This document shows positions 60,329-64,000 of a DNA stretch of 64,000 nucleotides, piece by piece. Position numbers and translations under genes: made by a program. Source of the stretch: Haloferax litoreum (lineage in GTDB: Archaea; Halobacteriota; Halobacteria; Halobacteriales; Haloferacaceae); contig NZ_WKJO01000001.1 in assembly GCF_009674605.1 (NCBI RefSeq), positions 2,542,001-2,606,000 of the forward strand. The letters run 5' to 3'. Within the stretch, counting starts at the first letter, position 1, and every line of letters starts with the position of its first letter. The notes under the pieces are model-generated. The model did no database searches. It was not told the origin of the DNA and saw nothing but the letters and a program-made list of their open reading frames with translations.

Positions 60329-61468
60329 ATGGACAGACGTTCTTTTGTCAAAGTGACCGGACTCGCAGGACTCACAGGACTCGCTGGATGTACCGGCGGT
60401 CCCGGTGGAAGTGAAGAGACGACTACCACCGAATCGTCCGGTGGCGAGGGCGGCGAAGAGACGACGACGGCAGCCGAAGAGACGACGCAATCGTCCGAGG
60501 ACACGACGAACGTCGGGATGGTCTACGCGACTGGTGGCCTCGGCGACGGGTCGTTCAACGACCAGGCCCAGCAGGGTGCCATCCGTGCTCGCGACGAACT
60601 CGGCGTCTCGTTCGACGAGTCGCAGCCTGACGAAGTCTCCCAGTTCAAGACGTTCCAGCAGCAGTTCGCGGAGTCGACGAACCCGAACTACGACCTCGTC
60701 TGCTGTATCGGCTTCCTGCAGACCGACGCGCTCATCGAGACGTCTGAGGCGTACCCCGAGCAGAACTTCATGCTCGTCGACAGCGTCGTCGAGTCGCCGA
60801 ACGTCGCCAACTACGTCTTCGCGGAACACGAGGGTTCGTACCTCGTCGGCCAGATGGCCGGTCTGCTCACGACGCAGGAGTTCTCTGCGGGCACTGGTGC
60901 GACGTCCCCCGACTCCACGAGCGTCGGGTTCGTCGGTGGTGTCGAGTCCGACCTCATCAAGAAGTTCGAAGCCGGATTCAAGGCCGGTGTGAAGGCCGCC
61001 AACGCGGACGTCGAAGTCCTCACGAACTACACGGGGAGCTTCAACGACCCCGCTGCGGGGAAGGAAGCGGCACTCGCGATGTACAACAGCGGTGCGGACA
61101 TCGTCTACCACGCCTCGGGTAACACCGGGACGGGCGTCTTCCAGGCGGCACAAGAGCAGGGCAAGTTCGCCATCGGTGTCGACCGCGACCAGTCGGTGAC
61201 GAAGTCCTCGTACGCGGACGTCATCCTCGCCAGCATGGTCAAGCGCGTCAACACGGCCGTCTACAACTCCATCGAGTCCGTCGTCAACGAGGAGTTCCAG
61301 GGTGGCGGCATCGTCTCCCTCGGCCTCGAACAGAACGGTGTCGACATCGTCTACGGCGACTCTCTCAGTTCCGAGATTCCGACTGAAGTCAAAGACGAAG
61401 TCGCGGCCTCCCGCGAGTCCATCGTCGCCGGCGACGTGACGGTCCCGACGGACCCGTCGGACGTCTAA
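60329..61468 (+). CDS. BMP-family nucleoside-binding lipoprotein
   Basis: A 379-residue Tat lipoprotein: DRRSFVK twin-arginine at 2-8, lipobox LAGC with Cys 21, then a Thr/Glu/Ser-rich linker and a BMP (TmpC/PnrA) binding domain from ~65 with VGMVYATGGLGDGSFND, VGFVGGVE and YHASGNTGTGV. PnrA-type proteins bind purine nucleosides. It heads an importer operon with the ATPase and permease downstream. It starts at MDRRSF; four upstream residues are not used. Confidence 0.92.
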   Translation: MDRRSFVKVTGLAGLTGLAGCTGGPGGSEETTTTESSGGEGGEETTTAAEETTQSSEDTTNVGMVYATGGLGDGSFNDQAQQGAIRARDELGVSFDESQPDEVSQFKTFQQQFAESTNPNYDLVCCIGFLQTDALIETSEAYPEQNFMLVDSVVESPNVANYVFAEHEGSYLVGQMAGLLTTQEFSAGTGATSPDSTSVGFVGGVESDLIKKFEAGFKAGVKAANADVEVLTNYTGSFNDPAAGKEAALAMYNSGADIVYHASGNTGTGVFQAAQEQGKFAIGVDRDQSVTKSSYADVILASMVKRVNTAVYNSIESVVNEEFQGGGIVSLGLEQNGVDIVYGDSLSSEIPTEVKDEVAASRESIVAGDVTVPTDPSDV

Positions 61469-61481
61469 GTCCGTACGGACT
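61468..61481 (+). terminator. Palindrome after the binding-protein gene
   Basis: agtccg-ta-cggact, perfect 14-bp palindrome starting in the stop codon. It may partly terminate or stabilise the mRNA so that the binding protein exceeds the ATPase. Confidence 0.4.
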
Positions 61482-61520
61482 CGTCAACCGTCTGAACCGG
61501 CCCGACAGCGAACCTATCCG

Positions 61521-61527
61521 CTTATCA
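61521..61527 (+). promoter_or_regulatory. TATA box of the importer ATPase gene
   Basis: cttatca, 24 nt before the ATG at 61551, suggesting an additional internal leaderless promoter. Confidence 0.45.
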
Positions 61528-61550
61528 ACGAACCACAGGAAACCACACAT

Positions 61551-63131
61551 ATGGCTACAGCCGTCCATCTCGACGGGATTACCAAACGGTTCCCCGGCGT
61601 CATCGCCAACGACGACGTGGACCTCTCCGTCGAGCGCGGGACAGTACACGCACTCCTCGGCGAGAACGGGGCCGGCAAGACGACGTTGATGAACGTCCTC
61701 TACGGCCTCTACCGACCGACCGAGGGGCGTGTCGTCATCGACGACGAGGAACGACGATTCGAATCGCCACGCGATGCAATCGACGCGGGCGTCGGGATGA
61801 TTCACCAGCACTTCATGCTGGTCGACCCGATGACTGTCACCGAGAACATCACGCTCGGCAACGAACCAACCAAGTGGGGCAACCTCGCCGTCGATAGGGA
61901 CGCCGCCCGCGAGGCTGTCGTCGAACTCTCCGACAAGTACGGGTTCGACGTCGACCCGGACGCACGGGTCGAAGACATCTCTGTTGGCGAACAACAACGA
62001 GTCGAGATTTTGAAGGCACTGTATCGGGGTGCCGAGATACTCATCCTCGACGAACCCACGGCGGTGCTGACACCGCAAGAAGTCGAGGAACTGTTCGACG
62101 TTTTCGAAGAACTGACTGAGCAAGGAAAGACCATCATTTTCATCTCGCACAAACTCGGCGAAGCGATGCGCGCCGCCGACGAGATTACTGTCCTTCGAGA
62201 TGGACGGAACGTCGGAACCGTCGAGGCCGACGACACCACGCGTGAGGACCTCGCGAACCTGATGGTCGGTCGCGAAGTCCTCCTCGACGTGCAAAAGCCC
62301 CCGACGGAGACGGGCGAAACCGTCCTCTCCGTCTCCGACCTCAGCGTCGACGACGACAGAGGCGTTCGCGCCGTCGACGACGTGTCGTTCGACGTCAGCG
62401 CTGGCGAAGTGTTTGGTATCGCCGGCGTCGACGGCAACGGCCAGTCGGAACTCATCGAAGCGCTCACGGGACTCCGCAAACCGAAACGCGGCGGCATCAC
62501 CTTCCGGGGTGAGGACGTGACGAAGCGCTCGCGCCAACACCGCATCGACAGCGGGATGGCGTACATCCCCGAAGACCGCCACGAACGGGGCCTCGTGATG
62601 GACTTTGACCTCGTGGAGAACGCGCTTCTCGGGAGTCAACACAACCCCGCGTTCGAGTCCGGCGGCCGAATCGACTGGAACGCGACGCGCTCACACGCAG
62701 AAGACATCATCGAGAAGTACGACGTCCGACCGCCGAACCCGGAGGCAATCTCCGAATCGCTGTCGGGCGGGAACCAGCAGAAGTTCATCGTCGGCCGTGA
62801 GTTCGAACGCGACCCGGCGCTGGTCGTCGCCTCCCACCCGACACGTGGGGTCGACGTTGGCTCTATCGAGTTCATCCACGAGCAACTCCTCGAACTCCGG
62901 AGTCGCGGCGTCGCCGTCCTGCTCGTCTCGTCGAAACTCGACGAGGTACAGGGCCTCTCGGACCGACTCGGCGTCATGTACGAAGGAGAGATAATCGACG
63001 TGGTCGACCCAAGTAACACGACAGAAGAGGAACTCGGCTTGCTCATGGCCGGGGAACACCCGGACGATGCGGACACCGACGTTTCGGCCGCGGACGTAGA
63101 CAGCGTGGCCACGGGCGGTGAGGGCCAGTGA
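61551..63131 (+). CDS. Nucleoside ABC importer ATPase (double NBD)
   Basis: A 526-residue sugar/nucleoside-type ATPase with two nucleotide-binding domains. First NBD: Walker A GENGAGKT at 38-45, SVGEQQRVE signature, ILILDEPTAV. Second NBD: degenerate Walker A GVDGNGQSE and LSGGNQQKF signature with a degenerate Walker B, as usual in RbsA/BmpB-type proteins. It powers uptake by the binding protein and permease. Its stop overlaps the permease GTG (GTGA). Confidence 0.93.
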   Translation: MATAVHLDGITKRFPGVIANDDVDLSVERGTVHALLGENGAGKTTLMNVLYGLYRPTEGRVVIDDEERRFESPRDAIDAGVGMIHQHFMLVDPMTVTENITLGNEPTKWGNLAVDRDAAREAVVELSDKYGFDVDPDARVEDISVGEQQRVEILKALYRGAEILILDEPTAVLTPQEVEELFDVFEELTEQGKTIIFISHKLGEAMRAADEITVLRDGRNVGTVEADDTTREDLANLMVGREVLLDVQKPPTETGETVLSVSDLSVDDDRGVRAVDDVSFDVSAGEVFGIAGVDGNGQSELIEALTGLRKPKRGGITFRGEDVTKRSRQHRIDSGMAYIPEDRHERGLVMDFDLVENALLGSQHNPAFESGGRIDWNATRSHAEDIIEKYDVRPPNPEAISESLSGGNQQKFIVGREFERDPALVVASHPTRGVDVGSIEFIHEQLLELRSRGVAVLLVSSKLDEVQGLSDRLGVMYEGEIIDVVDPSNTTEEELGLLMAGEHPDDADTDVSAADVDSVATGGEGQ

Positions 63132-64000
63132 GCGTCGGTGACCGCGCCCGCGATGCGCTGATTCGATTCGTCGACGCGTCGGCCGCCGAACGCATCCTCA
63201 TCAGCATCGCGTCACTCGTCCTCGCTATCGCTGTCGGGACGGTCCTCATCCTCGCCGCCGGGCGCATGACGACGTGCGCACCCTCGTCGGCAGTCTACTA
63301 CTTCAACGTCGGGTTCTGTTACGACCCGGTGTTGGTGTTCGACCGACTGTTCCTCGGGGCACTCGGCGACCCACTTCGCGGTGGGTGGTCGCCCGACGGT
63401 CAGTTCGCAATCACGATGCGTGAGACCACGCTGCTGATATTCACGGGCCTCTCCGTCGCGATGGCGTTCCGCGCGGGTATCTTCAACATCGGAACGCAGG
63501 GTCAGATGGTGGTCGGTGGTCTCGCCGCCGCACTCGGAACTCTCTGGGCCTCGCCGTTCCTCTCGGGTGTCACGGGCACGCTCGTGCTGGTCCCGTTCGG
63601 TATCCTCGTCGGTGCCGTCTTCGGCGGCCTCTACGGTGCGATTCCGGGCCTGCTGAAGGCGTACGCCGAGGCGAACGAGGTCATCACGACCATCATGCTC
63701 AACTTCATCGCCACCGGGGTGACGCTCTACCTCGTCAGCGACGTGTTCAAAGACCCCAACAGCCCTGCCAATCAGACCGTTCCGCTCCCGGACTACGCGC
63801 AGTTCCCCGCGCTCTTGTTCGGTGCTCGTCAGGACTTCTCGCTGTACGCGCTCTTCTTCGGCGTCGTCACGCTGTTCGCGCTGTACTACGTCCTCGAACA
63901 CACCTCGTTCGGGTACGACGTGCGGACGAGCGGGATTCAACCCGAAGCGGCCGAGTACGGCGGTGTCGACGCCGCCAAGACCATCGTGTCGAGTTTCGCC
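63128..64000 (+). CDS. Nucleoside ABC importer permease, 3' end outside window
   Basis: GTG at 63128 overlaps the ATPase stop and the frame stays open to base 64000 (291 codons). It reads as a BmpC/NupB-type permease: a first helix near 25-50, then AMAFRAGIFNIGTQGQMVVGG and LLKAYAEANEVITTIMLNFIATG, the coupling segment of this family. About seven helices are visible. A second permease is expected beyond the window. Confidence 0.9.
   Translation, partial: MSVGDRARDALIRFVDASAAERILISIASLVLAIAVGTVLILAAGRMTTCAPSSAVYYFNVGFCYDPVLVFDRLFLGALGDPLRGGWSPDGQFAITMRETTLLIFTGLSVAMAFRAGIFNIGTQGQMVVGGLAAALGTLWASPFLSGVTGTLVLVPFGILVGAVFGGLYGAIPGLLKAYAEANEVITTIMLNFIATGVTLYLVSDVFKDPNSPANQTVPLPDYAQFPALLFGARQDFSLYALFFGVVTLFALYYVLEHTSFGYDVRTSGIQPEAAEYGGVDAAKTIVSSFA

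Overview
The window is about 64 kb of GC-rich chromosomal DNA from a haloarchaeon. The evidence is acidic proteins, strong G/C bias at third codon positions, TATA boxes 24-30 nt upstream of start codons (leaderless transcripts), twin-arginine lipoproteins, an MC1 chromosomal protein, a UbiA enzyme of archaeal ether-lipid synthesis and an archaeal mevalonate-branch decarboxylase. Gene content and order fit the Haloferax/Haloferacaceae group; this is inference, not a database match. There is no rRNA, CRISPR array, integrase or intact insertion sequence.

Layout. 1-4.8 kb: end of menC, a crotonase, a ThuA-like protein, an SDR and small proteins. 4.9-10.8 kb: pyrBI, two glutamate dehydrogenases flanking a CitE-like lyase, and a divergent MaoC-like hydratase. 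11-18 kb: small membrane proteins, an acyl-CoA carboxylase carboxyltransferase with an extra N-terminal module, a Tat lipoprotein, fbp with an unusually long leader, a helix-hairpin-helix protein and 3-hydroxyacyl-CoA dehydrogenase. 18.5-22.3 kb: an ABC-2 exporter operon in which one permease carries a PrsW-like intramembrane protease domain. 22.4-26 kb: cysteine synthase, a CoA-binding protein, a KaiC-like ATPase behind a coupled mini-ORF, and ubiA. 26.1-27.5 kb: tRNA-Arg(TCG) with 3'-end duplications that look like attachment sites. 27.5-33 kb: zinc/DUF1059 mini-proteins, a HerA-type ATPase, a second ABC exporter and a GNAT protein. 34-37.6 kb: MC1, a kinase-like protein, a HAD hydrolase, a zinc-finger protein and acyl-CoA dehydrogenase. 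37.7-41.3 kb: a trio of secreted or membrane proteins around a divergent promoter with 10-bp-phased repeats, one of them a membrane-anchored winged-helix regulator. 41.4-48.4 kb: a SOUL protein, an MFS-like transporter, a bactofilin-like membrane protein, a histidine kinase, an NDH-2-like enzyme and mvaD. 48.5-53.7 kb: small proteins, flavin reductase, DoxX, a winged-helix regulator and DUF429. 53.9-58.3 kb: a COG1361-type surface protein with an RND exporter. 58.4-64 kb: acylphosphatase, a phosphohexomutase-family enzyme and a BMP-type nucleoside ABC importer that runs off the end.

Working together. Clear functional groups are pyrimidine synthesis (pyrBI), glutamate/CoA-ester metabolism (gdh-citE-gdh-maoC), isoprenoid and lipid synthesis (mvaD, ubiA), two ABC exporters, one RND exporter and one nucleoside importer. 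The most noteworthy signals are a 14-bp palindrome shared by two distant promoters (42.1 and 51.2 kb), the ABC permease-protease fusion, the tRNA-Arg attachment-like repeats, and a mutase next to the nucleoside importer whose sugar-binding loop suggests phosphopentomutase.
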